Shown: positions 1-9,566, numbered from the stretch's first letter. The stretch is 64,000 bases of DNA from JAAEKA01 sp049299095 (GCA_049299095.1 JBAQWV010000066.1:46247-110246), one strand, 5' to 3'. Numbers and translations: made by a program. The notes: a model not told the origin generated them from the letters alone.

Positions 1-202
1 TGATAATACTTCATCCATCCTACTCGAAAAACAACTATTCTATGCCGTGTTATCATCTGATTACCGGGTACTGGAAACGTAGCCAACACAATAGCGTTGC
101 TTCGACAAATAAGCAACCCTACAATTTCTCCTGTCAATGCTGTCTGTCGAAATGATGACTTCTAAATTTCTGGAAGGAGTTGGGGTTGAGGAAACCGTCT
201 AA
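1..202. other. Upstream flank, no gene seen
   Basis: This stretch precedes the pyrophosphatase terminator. It holds no open frame with a credible start and ribosome site, no tRNA-like cloverleaf and no strong hairpin that I can see. It is probably spacer or the 5' region of a gene outside the window. Confidence 0.5.
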
Positions 203-236
203 AAAGCTGGGAGAGCACATGCGCTCTCCCAGCTTT
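203..236 (-). terminator. Intrinsic terminator of the pyrophosphatase gene
   Basis: A perfect 14-bp stem (AAAGCTGGGAGAGC and its complement) encloses a 6-nt loop. Read leftward it continues into a T run, and it lies 12 bp past the hppA stop codon. Confidence 0.9.
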
Positions 237-247
237 CGCCAGCGAAA

Positions 248-2524
248 TTATACCATGGATGTCGGTGGCCGCTTGCTGCGCAGAATTACGTAGCCCATCG
301 AAGCCAGCAGAAGCAGCGATACGATGATGCTGATCAGCATGTTGTCCTTGAAGGTGACAATCACCGGTGCAATGATCAGACTGATCAGATTGATGACCTT
401 GATCATCGGGTTGAGGGCCGGGCCGGCGGTGTCCTTCAGCGGATCGCCGACGGTGTCACCCACCACACCAGCCTTGTGTCGCTCGGAGCCTTTGCCCAGG
501 TTGTTGGCCGGGTCGCGCGGTTCGTCTTCAACGACCTTCTTGCCGTTGTCCCACGCGCCGCCCGCGTTGGACATGAACACGGCGAGCAACTGACCGGACA
601 GGATCACACCAGCCAGGAAGCCGCCCAATGCCTCGACTTGCAAAGCCAGGCCCACGGCAATTGGTGCAGCCACGGCCAGCCAAGCCAGGTTGAGCAGCTC
701 TTTCTGCGCGGCGATGGTGGTGATGGCCACGGGACGGGCGTAATCAGGCTTGACCGTGCCTTCCATCACGCCGGGCACGCGGAACTGACGCCGCACTTCC
801 TGCACGATGTCGGCAGCGGTGCGCGCCACTGCCTTGATCGCCAGGCTGGAGAACATCCACGGGATCGTACCACCGATCAGGAAGCCTACAAAGACGGTGG
901 GCCACGACACGCGGATGCCATTAGCCAGCGCCACGGGGTCAATGCGGCCCACGTCGGTGATGAAAGAACCGAACAGCGCCACCGCGGCAATTACCGCCGA
1001 ACCGATGGCGATGCCCTTGGTGATGGCTTTGGTGGTGTTGCCTACCGCGTCCAGGTCGGCCATGATCTGGCGGGCGTTTTCTTCCAGCCCCGCCATTTCA
1101 CCGATGCCGTTGGCGTTGTCGGAGATCGGGCCAAAGGAGTCCATCGCCACATTGTTGCCAGTAAGGGTCAACATACCGATGCCAGTCAGCGCCACACCGT
1201 AGAGGATGTAAACAAATTGTTCCATCGGATCGGCGCTGACACCCTGATAGATGAAGATGGAAAGCAGGATGGTGACGGCGATGACCAATGTGGCCCAAAC
1301 TGCCGATTCCATACCGATGCTCAAGCCGGCCAGAATGGTGGTGGCTGGGCCGGTGTCGTGGGCCTTTTTGATTTCCTGCACCGGCGCGCCGTGCGTGCCC
1401 GTGAAGTAATCGGTAACACGGTCAATTACGATTGCCAGCAATACGCCAATGGCTGTAGCCAGGAAGGGGCGCCACCAGCCGCCGGGTACATTGCGCATAT
1501 ATAGCAGGGCTACAAAGAAGAACATCACCGTCGAAATGGCTGCCGAGGTGAGGAAGCCCTTGAAAATAGCCTTCATGGCGTCGCCGGACATACCCGGTTC
1601 ACTCTTGACCAGATACGTACCGAAGATGGAGGAGAGTACGCCGATGCCGCGCACCAGCAGCGGATAGATTAACCATTCGTTATGGTGAGTAATCGCACGC
1701 AGCGCCAGCGCCAAAATCAGGGCTGAGACAATAGTCACTTCGTAGCTTTCGAAGATGTCCGCAGCCATGCCTGCACAGTCACCGACGTTGTCGCCTACCA
1801 GGTCGGCAATTACGGCAGCGTTGCGGGGGTCGTCTTCAGGCAGGTCTTGCTCGACTTTGCCCACCAGGTCTGCGCCCACGTCGGCGGCCTTGGTGTAAAT
1901 ACCACCGCCCACGCGCATGAAGAGCGCCAGCAGCGTGCCGCCGAAGCCAAAGCCCAGCAAGGCATCCGGCGCAGCCAGCCCAAAGATGATGAAGATGATT
2001 GTGCCGCCGAACAGACCCAAGCCGTCGGTGAGCATACCGGTGACGGTTCCCGCGCGATAAGCGACGCGCAGCGCACCGTTGAAGCTGCTGCGGGCGGCTT
2101 CAGCTACGCGTACGTTGGCCTGCACTGCCATGCGCATACCCACCTGGCCGACGATCAGGCTGAAGATGGCGCCCATCACGAACGCGCCGGCGCGGCCAAA
2201 GCCGATAAGCAGCTTTAGCTGTTGGTCGCTCATGGTGGCAAATTGCTCTTTGGCCTCCAGCGTCGGTTCCACAATGTACACGCTTAAAAAGAGCAGAACA
2301 GTGAGGATGCCAATGAAAGGAAAAATAGTTTTGAGTTGGCGTGAAAGATAGGCATCAGCGCCAACGCGGATGGCGTCCCAGACCTCGACCATCTTGGCTG
2401 AGCCTTTGGGATGTGCCATGACTTGTCTGCGCAAAAACAACGCGTAGAACAGGCCAATGATGGCAACCACAAGCACCAGCCAAACGGCAGTGGTCTCGAA
2501 TGCGGTTAAACCCATTTCGGACAT
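248..2524 (-). CDS. hppA: Membrane-bound proton-pumping pyrophosphatase (K+-independent type)
   Basis: An integral-membrane pump that hydrolyses pyrophosphate and exports protons. The 758-residue length and many hydrophobic helices fit the family. The PPi/Mg-binding motif DVGADLVGK lies near residues 215-223, GDNVGD near 244-249, and the C-terminal GDTVGDPLKDTAGP block is intact. The GNTTKA motif near residue 499 carries Lys, the signature of K+-independent enzymes; K+-dependent ones have Ala there (family knowledge). The start is the ATG 10 nt after GGGAGG; an in-frame GTG 21 nt upstream overlaps that ribosome site and was rejected. It is transcribed alone, divergently from rnd, behind a consensus promoter and a leader of about 210 nt. 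The ion pumped is inferred to be H+. Confidence 0.95.
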   Translation of the reverse strand: MSEMGLTAFETTAVWLVLVVAIIGLFYALFLRRQVMAHPKGSAKMVEVWDAIRVGADAYLSRQLKTIFPFIGILTVLLFLSVYIVEPTLEAKEQFATMSDQQLKLLIGFGRAGAFVMGAIFSLIVGQVGMRMAVQANVRVAEAARSSFNGALRVAYRAGTVTGMLTDGLGLFGGTIIFIIFGLAAPDALLGFGFGGTLLALFMRVGGGIYTKAADVGADLVGKVEQDLPEDDPRNAAVIADLVGDNVGDCAGMAADIFESYEVTIVSALILALALRAITHHNEWLIYPLLVRGIGVLSSIFGTYLVKSEPGMSGDAMKAIFKGFLTSAAISTVMFFFVALLYMRNVPGGWWRPFLATAIGVLLAIVIDRVTDYFTGTHGAPVQEIKKAHDTGPATTILAGLSIGMESAVWATLVIAVTILLSIFIYQGVSADPMEQFVYILYGVALTGIGMLTLTGNNVAMDSFGPISDNANGIGEMAGLEENARQIMADLDAVGNTTKAITKGIAIGSAVIAAVALFGSFITDVGRIDPVALANGIRVSWPTVFVGFLIGGTIPWMFSSLAIKAVARTAADIVQEVRRQFRVPGVMEGTVKPDYARPVAITTIAAQKELLNLAWLAVAAPIAVGLALQVEALGGFLAGVILSGQLLAVFMSNAGGAWDNGKKVVEDEPRDPANNLGKGSERHKAGVVGDTVGDPLKDTAGPALNPMIKVINLISLIIAPVIVTFKDNMLISIIVSLLLLASMGYVILRSKRPPTSMV

Positions 2525-2742
2525 AGTGAAACTACCTCCCTGCACAAGTGGATAATGATGGCGGACGAAACAGCCGAATTGGTGTCACGGTGCTTGTCCT
2601 GACGCGGTGTGAGCCTGCGGGTACAGGCGTGAGGATGGTAACAGTGCGCAGGCTGAGAAGGGGAATAAAATCAGCAAAAACTGTTCTCTAACAGGCAACG
2701 GCGCAAGTACAGAACAATTCTATCACACTGTTGAGTGTGCAA

Positions 2743-2771
2743 ATTATAACGTGTTGGGGGGCAGAAGTCAA
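2743..2771 (-). promoter_or_regulatory. hppA promoter
   Basis: On the minus strand, -35 TTGACT (2766-2771), 17-bp spacer and -10 TATAAT (2743-2748): close to the sigma-70 consensus, pointing at hppA. Confidence 0.8.
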
Positions 2772-2788
2772 ACAAAATCGGGCTTCAA

Positions 2789-2817
2789 TTGACATCTGCC
2801 TTGAATCCAGCGATAAT
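2789..2817 (+). promoter_or_regulatory. rnd operon promoter
   Basis: -35 TTGACA (2789-2794), 17-bp spacer and -10 GATAAT (2812-2817), directed at the RNase D gene. Predicted start near 2824. Confidence 0.8.
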
Positions 2818-2938
2818 ATACAAGAGCGTTTACGAGTTTGGAACAAAATCGAGCAAAAGCAAGTGAGTTTTATGGCCTGGTATTTGGAGGTAGATAGTTT
2901 TATTTCCACAAGCAGGGCATTAGAAGCAGCAAAGCCAA

Positions 2939-4138
2939 ATGACTGACAGTATCACAACTCAATTACCCGTCACCACCAGCCTGGCTTCCGCTACGCTGGC
3001 GGAGCCATCGCCGCCGGTTCTGGTGCATACCCCGGCCCGTTTTGCCGAAATGCTGCAAGCCTTACGCGGGGAACCGGTTATCAGCGTTGACACCGAATCT
3101 AATAGCCTGTTTGCCTACTACCACCGGGTTTGTCTGGTGCAGATTTCACTGCGTGACCATGACTATGTGATTGATCCGCTGGCGGTCAATATTACGCCGT
3201 TACAGGAGATTTTCGCTGACCCAGAATGCCAAAAAATCTTTCACGCGGCAGAAAACGATATTCTGGGCCTCAAGCGCGATTATGATTTCACTTTCAAGAA
3301 CGTTTTCGATACGATGTTGGCAGCGCGCATTCTGGGCTGGCCGCAAGCCGGGCTGGCTGCAATTTTGTCCACCCATTACAACGTCCATTTGAACAAGAGT
3401 TTGCAGCGTGCAGATTGGGGACGCAGGCCGCTGAACCCTGAACTGCTGGCCTATGCGCAGCTTGACACGCATTATTTGCTGCGGCTGCGCGCCGAGCAGG
3501 AAGCCGAGCTGCGCGCGATGAACCGTTGGGAAGAGGCTCTCGAAGTCTTTGAGCGGCTGCCGCATGTAGAATGGGTTGAAAAGCCCTTTGATCCTGACGG
3601 ATTCTGGAGTCTGCCGCGCGTGCGCGAGCTGACTGCCAGCAGCATGGCTGTATTGCAGCAGCTTTACCTATGGCGCGAGCAGCAGGCGCGCAAGGAAGAC
3701 CGCCCACCCTTCAAGGTGCTGGACCAGCAGACGATTGTAGAAATTAGCCGTCGCCGTCCCACTGAGATGAGCAGGCTGCTGCAAATCAGCGGCATGACCC
3801 GCGGCCAAACCCAACGCTACGGCGCGGCTATTCTTGATGCTGTCGCCCGCGGCCTGAACGCACCGATCCCCAAGCCACCGCGCCGCCAACCCAACACCAA
3901 CCACAACCGGCCAGATGCCGGCGCGTCCGACCGTTTTGACGCCCTGCGTTTCTGGCGCACCGAACGGGCGCGGCAGCGCGGTGTCGAGCCTGATGTGATC
4001 CTAACCAACGAACAATTGTTGACAATTGCCCGCCAGTCGCCAACGACGGTGGAAGAACTGGCCGCAACCCAAGTCATGGGTCCGTGGAAATTGCAGGAAT
4101 ACGGCAGCGCAATCCTGCAAGTGCTGGCCAGGCGATAA
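2939..4138 (+). CDS. rnd: Ribonuclease D-like 3'-5' exonuclease
   Basis: A DEDDy-family exoribonuclease that trims the 3' ends of stable RNAs in the cytoplasm. All catalytic motifs are visible: D51/E53 in VDTES (Exo I), D107 in HAAEND (Exo II), Y172 and D176 in YAQLD (Exo III). Two HRDC-type helical domains follow, at about 212-300 and 335-399, as in classical RNase D. The first 25 residues are low complexity. The SD is weak, so the exact start is less certain than the identity. It is first in a co-directional run with a beta-CASP RNA nuclease 28 bp downstream, which suggests a small RNA-processing operon. Confidence 0.9.
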   Translation: MTDSITTQLPVTTSLASATLAEPSPPVLVHTPARFAEMLQALRGEPVISVDTESNSLFAYYHRVCLVQISLRDHDYVIDPLAVNITPLQEIFADPECQKIFHAAENDILGLKRDYDFTFKNVFDTMLAARILGWPQAGLAAILSTHYNVHLNKSLQRADWGRRPLNPELLAYAQLDTHYLLRLRAEQEAELRAMNRWEEALEVFERLPHVEWVEKPFDPDGFWSLPRVRELTASSMAVLQQLYLWREQQARKEDRPPFKVLDQQTIVEISRRRPTEMSRLLQISGMTRGQTQRYGAAILDAVARGLNAPIPKPPRRQPNTNHNRPDAGASDRFDALRFWRTERARQRGVEPDVILTNEQLLTIARQSPTTVEELAATQVMGPWKLQEYGSAILQVLARR

Positions 4139-4166
4139 ATCAGGATCGTTTTGAAGGGAGATTGCT

Positions 4167-5561
4167 ATGAAACTAACTTTTCTCGGCGCAGCACAAACCG
4201 TCACCGGCTCGATGCACCTGCTGGAAGTCAATGGCGAGCGTCTGTTGCTGGACTGCGGCTTGTATCAAGGCAAGCGTCAGGAAAGCTATGAACGCAACCT
4301 GAATTTCCCTTTTGACCCGGCTTCAATCAATGCTGTGGTGCTGTCGCACGCGCATATTGACCATTCCGGTAACCTGCCAAACCTGGTCAAGCGTGGTTTT
4401 ACCGGCTGGATTTGGGCCACATCAGCTACGCGCGATCTGTCGTCGGCTATGTTACAAGATAGTGGCCACATTCAGGAGCAGGACGCCGAATATGTGAACA
4501 AGAAGCGCGTCAGGGACGGTTTGCCGCCGATTGAGCCGCTTTACACGCGACGGGACGCGATCAAGGCCATTCGCCAGTTTGCCACCGTTAACTATCATCA
4601 GCCCTTTTCGCCGGTGCCCGGCGTGACCGTCACCTTTTACGATGCCGGCCATATTCTGGGGTCAGCCATTGTTGTGCTTGACATAAACGAAGCTGGCATC
4701 GAGCGGCGGCTGGTCTTCTCCGGCGACCTGGGACGGCCCGGTATGGCGATTCTGCAAGACCCGGAAGTGGTTACCGATGCTGATATCCTGATCATGGAAA
4801 GCACCTACGGCAACCGACGCCATGCAATAGCCGACGAAGCGCAAAAGATGCTGCGCCAGGTGATCGTGGAAACACAGCGCAAGCGCGGCAAGGTGATTAT
4901 CCCCGCGTTTGCAGTGGGGCGCACCCAGACGCTGGTCTACGCGCTGCATCAGTTGACTGAAGCCCGTAAAATCCCCGAATTGCCAATCTTTGTAGACAGC
5001 CCGCTGGCAGTGAACGTCACCGAGGTGTTTCGCGCCCATCCCGAGTGTTTTGACGATGAAACGCTGGACATGCTGGAACGAACAAATAACCCGTTTGGCT
5101 TTGACCGTCTCACATACATTCGCACCGTGGACGAGTCCAAGCAGTTGAATTTCCTACGCGAGTCCGCGGTGATCATCAGCGCATCGGGTATGTGCGAGGC
5201 CGGCCGCATCTTGCACCATCTCAAGAACAACATCGAAGACGCCGACAACACGATTTTGTTCTCCGGCTTTCAGGCGGAAAACACACTGGGGCGGCGCATT
5301 GTAGACGGCAATCGGCGCGTGCGCATCTTTGGCGAGGAATACGACGTGCGCGCGCGTATTGCACGTATTGATGGGTACAGCGCGCACGCGGATAGCGAGG
5401 AACTGCGCATCTGGGCTGGCAACTTCGACCGGCAGCGTCTGAAGCACATCTTTCTTGTACACGGCGAACGCGAGGCTGCCCTCGGCCTCAGCGGCTTGCT
5501 GTATGGCGCAGGATTTCCCTCGGTCGAATATCCGGCTGTCGGACAATCTTTCGACCTCTAG
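4167..5561 (+). CDS. Metallo-beta-lactamase/beta-CASP RNA-processing nuclease
   Basis: A zinc-dependent RNA nuclease of the CPSF73-like class (464 residues). The metal motif HAHIDH is at 61-66. It is followed by GHILGSA and FSGDLGR (metallo-beta-lactamase core), a beta-CASP insert carrying SASGMCEAGRI, then GYSAHAD and LVHGE at the C-terminal metal site. The length fits the YSH1-type prokaryotic subgroup rather than RNase J (about 550 residues). A good SD (GAAGGGAG) precedes the ATG. It sits between rnd and a TetR gene on the same strand; cooperation with RNase D in RNA turnover is inference. Confidence 0.88.
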   Translation: MKLTFLGAAQTVTGSMHLLEVNGERLLLDCGLYQGKRQESYERNLNFPFDPASINAVVLSHAHIDHSGNLPNLVKRGFTGWIWATSATRDLSSAMLQDSGHIQEQDAEYVNKKRVRDGLPPIEPLYTRRDAIKAIRQFATVNYHQPFSPVPGVTVTFYDAGHILGSAIVVLDINEAGIERRLVFSGDLGRPGMAILQDPEVVTDADILIMESTYGNRRHAIADEAQKMLRQVIVETQRKRGKVIIPAFAVGRTQTLVYALHQLTEARKIPELPIFVDSPLAVNVTEVFRAHPECFDDETLDMLERTNNPFGFDRLTYIRTVDESKQLNFLRESAVIISASGMCEAGRILHHLKNNIEDADNTILFSGFQAENTLGRRIVDGNRRVRIFGEEYDVRARIARIDGYSAHADSEELRIWAGNFDRQRLKHIFLVHGEREAALGLSGLLYGAGFPSVEYPAVGQSFDL

Positions 5562-5572
5562 ATCGGTTTTCT

Positions 5573-6250
5573 ATGCACCCTGTGGATGTAACTACTACCG
5601 CGGCTGCCGCCCTGCCGCGCCGCGCCGCGCCGGTTCAGTCCGGCAAACGTACCAGCAATAAGGCTCAGCGCAAGGAAGCTTTATATCAGGCCGCCATTAC
5701 GTTGTTTCGCGAGCGCGGCTTCGACGAAACCCGCGTCGAGGAGATCACGCAAGCCGCGGGCGTAGCCAAAGGCACCTTTTTTAACTACTTCCCCACCAAG
5801 GAAGATGTGTTGTTGTACATCGGCGAGCGGCACATGCTGCGGCTGAACGCGGCGATGAACAACGGAGCGGGGAAACAGATCTATCGCGAACGCAGCGCCA
5901 TCGTCGCGTTGAAAGCGGTGTTGCAAGCCCTGGCCGATGGCCTGGCCGAGGATAAAGACTTGGTGCGCCTCGCAGTGGACAAGGCGATGAAGATCACACA
6001 TCTGGCCCCCACATCCGGCGCGCGCTTCAGCCTGCAAAGTCTGGTGGAATTGCTTATCATGCGCGCCCAGCGCACCGGCGAAGTTCACCCCGCGATTGAT
6101 CCCAAACTGATCGCGCAGATGCTGGAAGGGCTGTACTATCAGCAACTCGTGATCTGGTGTCAGGCCGATTTCGGCTTCGACTTGGGTGAGCGGCTTGGCG
6201 ATGTGGTGGATATGCTGCTGATGGGCATCGGCGCGCCGGCCACCACCTGA
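5573..6250 (+). CDS. TetR/AcrR-family regulator
   Basis: A ligand-responsive DNA-binding repressor. After a 25-residue Ala/Arg-rich lead comes a typical TetR helix-turn-helix at about 33-75, with GVAKGTFFNYFPTKED in the recognition helix region; the rest is a helical ligand domain. It starts 11 bp after the beta-CASP gene with no clear SD, so translation may be coupled to that gene, or a GTG 12 nt later may be used. Target and ligand are unknown. The operon ends at a strong terminator. Confidence 0.85.
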   Translation: MHPVDVTTTAAAALPRRAAPVQSGKRTSNKAQRKEALYQAAITLFRERGFDETRVEEITQAAGVAKGTFFNYFPTKEDVLLYIGERHMLRLNAAMNNGAGKQIYRERSAIVALKAVLQALADGLAEDKDLVRLAVDKAMKITHLAPTSGARFSLQSLVELLIMRAQRTGEVHPAIDPKLIAQMLEGLYYQQLVIWCQADFGFDLGERLGDVVDMLLMGIGAPATT

Positions 6251-6291
6251 TGACATGCTTTTGAAACTCCAAATTCCTCCCAACTCAAACA

Positions 6292-6323
6292 AAAAAGCCC
6301 CCACCGTAAGGCGGGGGCTTTTT
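6292..6323. terminator. Bidirectional intrinsic terminator
   Basis: A GC-rich stem (GCCCCC/GGGGGC extended by A5/T5) between the converging tetR and LysM genes. It has A and T runs on both sides, so it can work both ways. Confidence 0.9.
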
Positions 6324-6349
6324 ACATATCGAAACTAGCAGGGTTATTC

Positions 6350-7234
6350 CTACGGAATAACCAATTCCTGGCCGACCGACAGATAATCAGGATCGGCAAT
6401 TCCATTGGCTTGCATGATCGCCTGAGTGGTGGTCCCGTACTGCGCAGCAATCTGGGTCAGCGTTTCGCCCGGCTGCACGGTATGTGTAGCGGTCGTCCCT
6501 GGCTCCGGCGTGGCATCTGTGGCAGTGCCGGTGGAGCCTGTGGATCCGCTGGCGGTTGCACCAGGGATAGTCAGCTTCTGGCCGCGGTAGATCGTGTAGG
6601 GGGCAGTCAGGCCGTTGGCCTGAGCAATCGCTTCCCACGTCACGTTGTAGCGGGCAGCGATTTCAGACAGTGTATCGGCTGCCGCCACCGTGTACACCAA
6701 GCTATCGCCCGATGCGCCGCCGGTGGTTGTGCCACCTGTCGTACCCGTTGCTGTCCCCGTTGTGCCTGCTGCCGTGCCCTGGCCTGCGCCGGGGACGATC
6801 AGTACCTGCCCAACCTGCAAGGCATCGCCGGTCAGGTTATTCAGCAGACGCAGGGTGTTTACATCCGTGCCGTTGCTTTGGGCAATCGAGTACAGCGTGT
6901 CGCCCGATGCCACTACGTAGCCGTAGGTCGGGCCGACGACAACCACATCAGATCCGGGGGTCGCGCTGGTGGGTGCAGCCACCGAGCCACCGGTCGGCAG
7001 CGTGCTGGTGACGAAGCCGCTGGCCGTGACCTGCGGAGCTGCCAGCGGGGTACCGACGGAAACTGCCGTCAGCGCCGGAGCAACGCCCGTGATCGCCGGT
7101 GCAACAACCGTGCCGCTGGCCGGGGTTGTCCATTCTTCCCCTTCAGTAGCGGGACGTTCCCGCTGGCAAGCTGCTACGATCAACAGCGCCAGCACCAATA
7201 AACCAATTAAAGCTATGCGTGAAGTACGCTTCAT
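6350..7234 (-). CDS. Lipoprotein with three LysM domains
   Basis: An exported, lipid-anchored peptidoglycan-binding protein. The N-terminus is a type II signal peptide with lipobox VAAC and lipidated Cys23. A Thr/Pro/Ala/Gly-rich linker follows, then three LysM repeats at about 105-148, 180-226 and 247-294, separated by Gly/Thr/Ser linkers. No catalytic domain is present, so it is probably a wall-binding scaffold rather than a hydrolase. The ATG has GGAG upstream, and a consensus promoter lies about 60 bp further up. It is a single-gene unit. Confidence 0.9.
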   Translation of the reverse strand: MKRTSRIALIGLLVLALLIVAACQRERPATEGEEWTTPASGTVVAPAITGVAPALTAVSVGTPLAAPQVTASGFVTSTLPTGGSVAAPTSATPGSDVVVVGPTYGYVVASGDTLYSIAQSNGTDVNTLRLLNNLTGDALQVGQVLIVPGAGQGTAAGTTGTATGTTGGTTTGGASGDSLVYTVAAADTLSEIAARYNVTWEAIAQANGLTAPYTIYRGQKLTIPGATASGSTGSTGTATDATPEPGTTATHTVQPGETLTQIAAQYGTTTQAIMQANGIADPDYLSVGQELVIP

Positions 7235-7290
7235 AAGATGCTCCTGCCCGATTCGGGCGTTTTAATCACTAGGGACAATCGTTATGTTCG

Positions 7291-7319
7291 ATCTTACCAC
7301 AAGTGTCAGACAGCGTCAA
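7291..7319 (-). promoter_or_regulatory. Promoter of the LysM lipoprotein gene
   Basis: On the minus strand, -35 TTGACG (7314-7319), 17-bp spacer and -10 TAAGAT (7291-7296), upstream of the lipoprotein start. Confidence 0.7.
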
Positions 7320-7470
7320 ACAAACGACTAGCGTTTTTGGGAATACGACAAAAGCCGTTTTGGAACAAGGCCGGTTGAAGATTGCGGAAGTCGCCGTCAG
7401 ACAGGCCGCTTCAATTCACCTGTTGATCAGTCTATCAATCTACTATTCACCATTCTCCGCCCGTTGAGGG

Positions 7471-7504
7471 TTGATAATTGACAATTGCCCATTGCCAATT
7501 ATCA
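7471..7504. repeat. Intergenic palindromic word-repeat element
   Basis: AT-rich iterations of ATTG/CAATT words with inverted arms GATAATTG and CAATTATC, just before the glycosyltransferase. It has the same style as, but different sequence from, other spacer palindromes in the window. Confidence 0.45.
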
Positions 7505-7511
7505 TGCCTTC

Positions 7512-8759
7512 ATGCACATCCTGTATCTCTCCCAGTACTTCCCTCCTGAAGTCGGTGCAACGCAAACGCGCGCGTATGAGATGGCGCGCGGGTTGGTGCA
7601 GGCCGGTCACCGCGTCACCATGATCACGGAAGTGCCCAATCACCCTTCCGGCATCATTCCGCCCGCGTACCGCGGCCGGTGGGTCGAGCGCACCACCCTG
7701 GACGGCATCGAGGTGCTGCGCGTGTGGGTGAAGGCGTCACCAGTCAAGAACTTCCAAACGCGCATGGCCTTCTACCTTAGCTACATGGCTGACGCCGCGC
7801 TGGTGGGCGCGCTACGCACGCGTGGGCCGTTCGATGTAGTGGTGGCCACCTCGCCGCCGTTGTTTGTTGGCGCGGCTGGACTGGTGTTGCAGACGCTCAA
7901 GCGCGCGCCGCTGGTGTTCGAGGTGCGCGACCTATGGCCGGAATCCGCGGTGGCGCTGGGCGAGCTGAACAACGCGCGTGCGGTGCGGCTGGCGACGCGG
8001 CTGGAGGAGCTGTGCTACCGGCGGGCCGCGCGCATCGTCGTGGTCACCGAGGGTATTCGTCAACGCCTGTTGGCGCGCGGCTATGCCGCCGAAAAGCTGG
8101 CCCTGATCCCCAACGGCGCCAACACCGAACTGTTTCAGCCGCGACCTGACCTGCGCAGTATTACCCGCGCTGAGATCGGCTTGCCAGCCAATGCCTTTGT
8201 TGCTATGTACGCGGGCATCCACGGCATCGCGCAGGGGTTGGATAGCGTGCTGCAGGCCGCTGCCCGGCTGCGCGACGACCCCACCCTTCGCATCGTGCTG
8301 GTGGGCGAGGGACCGATCAAGGCGGAGCTGGAAGCGCGGCGCGCCCAGTTGGGGTTGGATAATGTGCTGATGCTGCCGGAGCAGCCGCGCCAGGCTATGC
8401 CGGGCCTGCTGGCCGCGGCAAATGTGGCGCTGGTGCCGCTGCGCAAGCTAGCCCTGTTTGAAGGCGCGCTACCCTCCAAGATGTTCGACGCGTGGGCTTG
8501 TGGCCTGCCGCTGCTGTTGAGTATTGATGGCGAGGCGCGACGGGTGCTGGAGGCCGCGGATGGCGGGCTGTACGTGCCACCGGAAGACCCGGACGCGCTG
8601 GCTGCGGGCATCCGCACGTTGGCTGCATTGCCTGATCGGGGCAGCGGCCTCGGCCAAAATGGGCGGCTGTACACCGAACATCACCATTCGCGCCAGGCGC
8701 AGGCACGCCAGCTTGAGCAATTGCTGCGGGAAGTGACGGCCACCGCGCACACGACTTGA
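7512..8759 (+). CDS. Family 4 (GT-B) glycosyltransferase
   Basis: A retaining nucleotide-sugar glycosyltransferase of the WbuB/WcaI-like GT4 group (415 residues), probably acting on a cell-surface glycan at the inner face of the membrane. The N-terminal domain begins MHILYLSQYFPPEVGA and carries VRDLWPES; the C-terminal domain has GEGPIKAEL and a LFEGALPSKMFDAWACG stretch matching the donor-binding E-x7-E region. The ATG was chosen because the family begins at MHILYLSQ; an in-frame TTG 27 nt upstream lies inside the intergenic repeat. No other polysaccharide genes are nearby, so the acceptor is unknown. Confidence 0.88.
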   Translation: MHILYLSQYFPPEVGATQTRAYEMARGLVQAGHRVTMITEVPNHPSGIIPPAYRGRWVERTTLDGIEVLRVWVKASPVKNFQTRMAFYLSYMADAALVGALRTRGPFDVVVATSPPLFVGAAGLVLQTLKRAPLVFEVRDLWPESAVALGELNNARAVRLATRLEELCYRRAARIVVVTEGIRQRLLARGYAAEKLALIPNGANTELFQPRPDLRSITRAEIGLPANAFVAMYAGIHGIAQGLDSVLQAAARLRDDPTLRIVLVGEGPIKAELEARRAQLGLDNVLMLPEQPRQAMPGLLAAANVALVPLRKLALFEGALPSKMFDAWACGLPLLLSIDGEARRVLEAADGGLYVPPEDPDALAAGIRTLAALPDRGSGLGQNGRLYTEHHHSRQAQARQLEQLLREVTATAHTT

Positions 8760-8813
8760 CAGCCCGCGACGCGTAAGCTACCATGCCGACATTATCAACC
8801 CGGAGTGAATGAA

Positions 8814-9566
8814 ATGGACACGACCAGCCCTGCCAACGAAGCTACCAGCGAAAGCGTGGAAATGTACCTGCTGCGCATTGCCCTGCTGCAAGCGGATGAA
8901 CGCCCTGTGCCGATGTCGGCGCTGGCCGAGGAGATGGCGGTGTCGCCGGTGTCGGCGAATCAGATGTGCCGCAAGCTGGAAGAGCGCGGTATGATCCACT
9001 ATGAGCCGTACAAAGGGGTGACGCTGACGCTGCACGGCGAGGCAATTGCCATGCGTGTGTTGCGCAAACGGCGTTTGTGGGAAGTGTTTATGGCGGAAAA
9101 ACTGGGGCTGGCTCCCGGCGAGGCGGAGGAAATTGCCTGCCGCTTTGAGCATGTCACGCCGGACTGGCTGGGCGAGCGGCTGGCAGGCTATCTGGGTAAC
9201 CCGTCGTATAGTCCGCAGCGTGAACCGATCCCACCGAGTATCGGCGTGGCTGTGCGTCGCCCGCGCTTCACTTTGACGGCCTTGGCCGCAGGCCAGCAGG
9301 CACAGATCAGTAGCATCACCGCGGGCGAGGCAGTGCGCGAGTTCCTGCGTACGCACGGCGTGGCGATTGGGGCGACGGTGAAGGTGTTGGCTGCCGCGCA
9401 GGATGGCGCGTTGTTGCTGGAAACGGACAGCCGCGCGCTGACGGTGGCGGCTGACATTGCGCGGCATGTGGATGTGGTCAATGTGCGCGCGGTCGGTGGG
9501 GAACAGGAGGCCCCTGCGCACGCGAGGGTTGTGGAGGATCGAGACCGAAGCGGCGCAACGGCGTGA
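8814..9566 (+). CDS. DtxR/MntR-family metal-dependent regulator
   Basis: A metal-sensing transcriptional repressor. Winged helix at about 15-75, then a dimerisation/metal domain whose ACRFEHV motif supplies the Cys/Glu/His ligands typical of DtxR (family knowledge), a GNP-containing loop, and a C-terminal FeoA/SH3-like domain at about 145-225. The 20-residue tail is polar. The ATG sits 8 nt after CGGAG; an in-frame GTG overlaps that SD and was rejected. No transporter is adjacent. Dps at about 16 kb is a plausible but unproven target. Fe or Mn specificity cannot be read safely. Confidence 0.88.
   Translation: MDTTSPANEATSESVEMYLLRIALLQADERPVPMSALAEEMAVSPVSANQMCRKLEERGMIHYEPYKGVTLTLHGEAIAMRVLRKRRLWEVFMAEKLGLAPGEAEEIACRFEHVTPDWLGERLAGYLGNPSYSPQREPIPPSIGVAVRRPRFTLTALAAGQQAQISSITAGEAVREFLRTHGVAIGATVKVLAAAQDGALLLETDSRALTVAADIARHVDVVNVRAVGGEQEAPAHARVVEDRDRSGATA

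Larger units (their letters stand above)
2525..2938. other. Divergent hppA/rnd regulatory region
   Basis: A 414-bp gene-free region with two back-to-back consensus promoters, listed separately. A small hairpin (CACACT gttg AGTGTG, 2724-2739) sits at the predicted hppA transcript 5' end. The hppA leader (about 2737 to 2525) and rnd leader (about 2824 to 2938) are long, but I recognise no riboswitch in them. A 71-codon frame here has no ribosome site and is not called. Confidence 0.6.

Noticed and set aside
476..1504. Long open frame opposite hppA
   Set aside because: Shadow of a GC-rich gene; no ribosome site and no family-like pattern, while the opposite strand encodes a fully conserved pump.
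2731..2946. 71-codon frame before rnd
   Set aside because: Starts inside the hppA promoter, has no SD and spans the rnd promoter.
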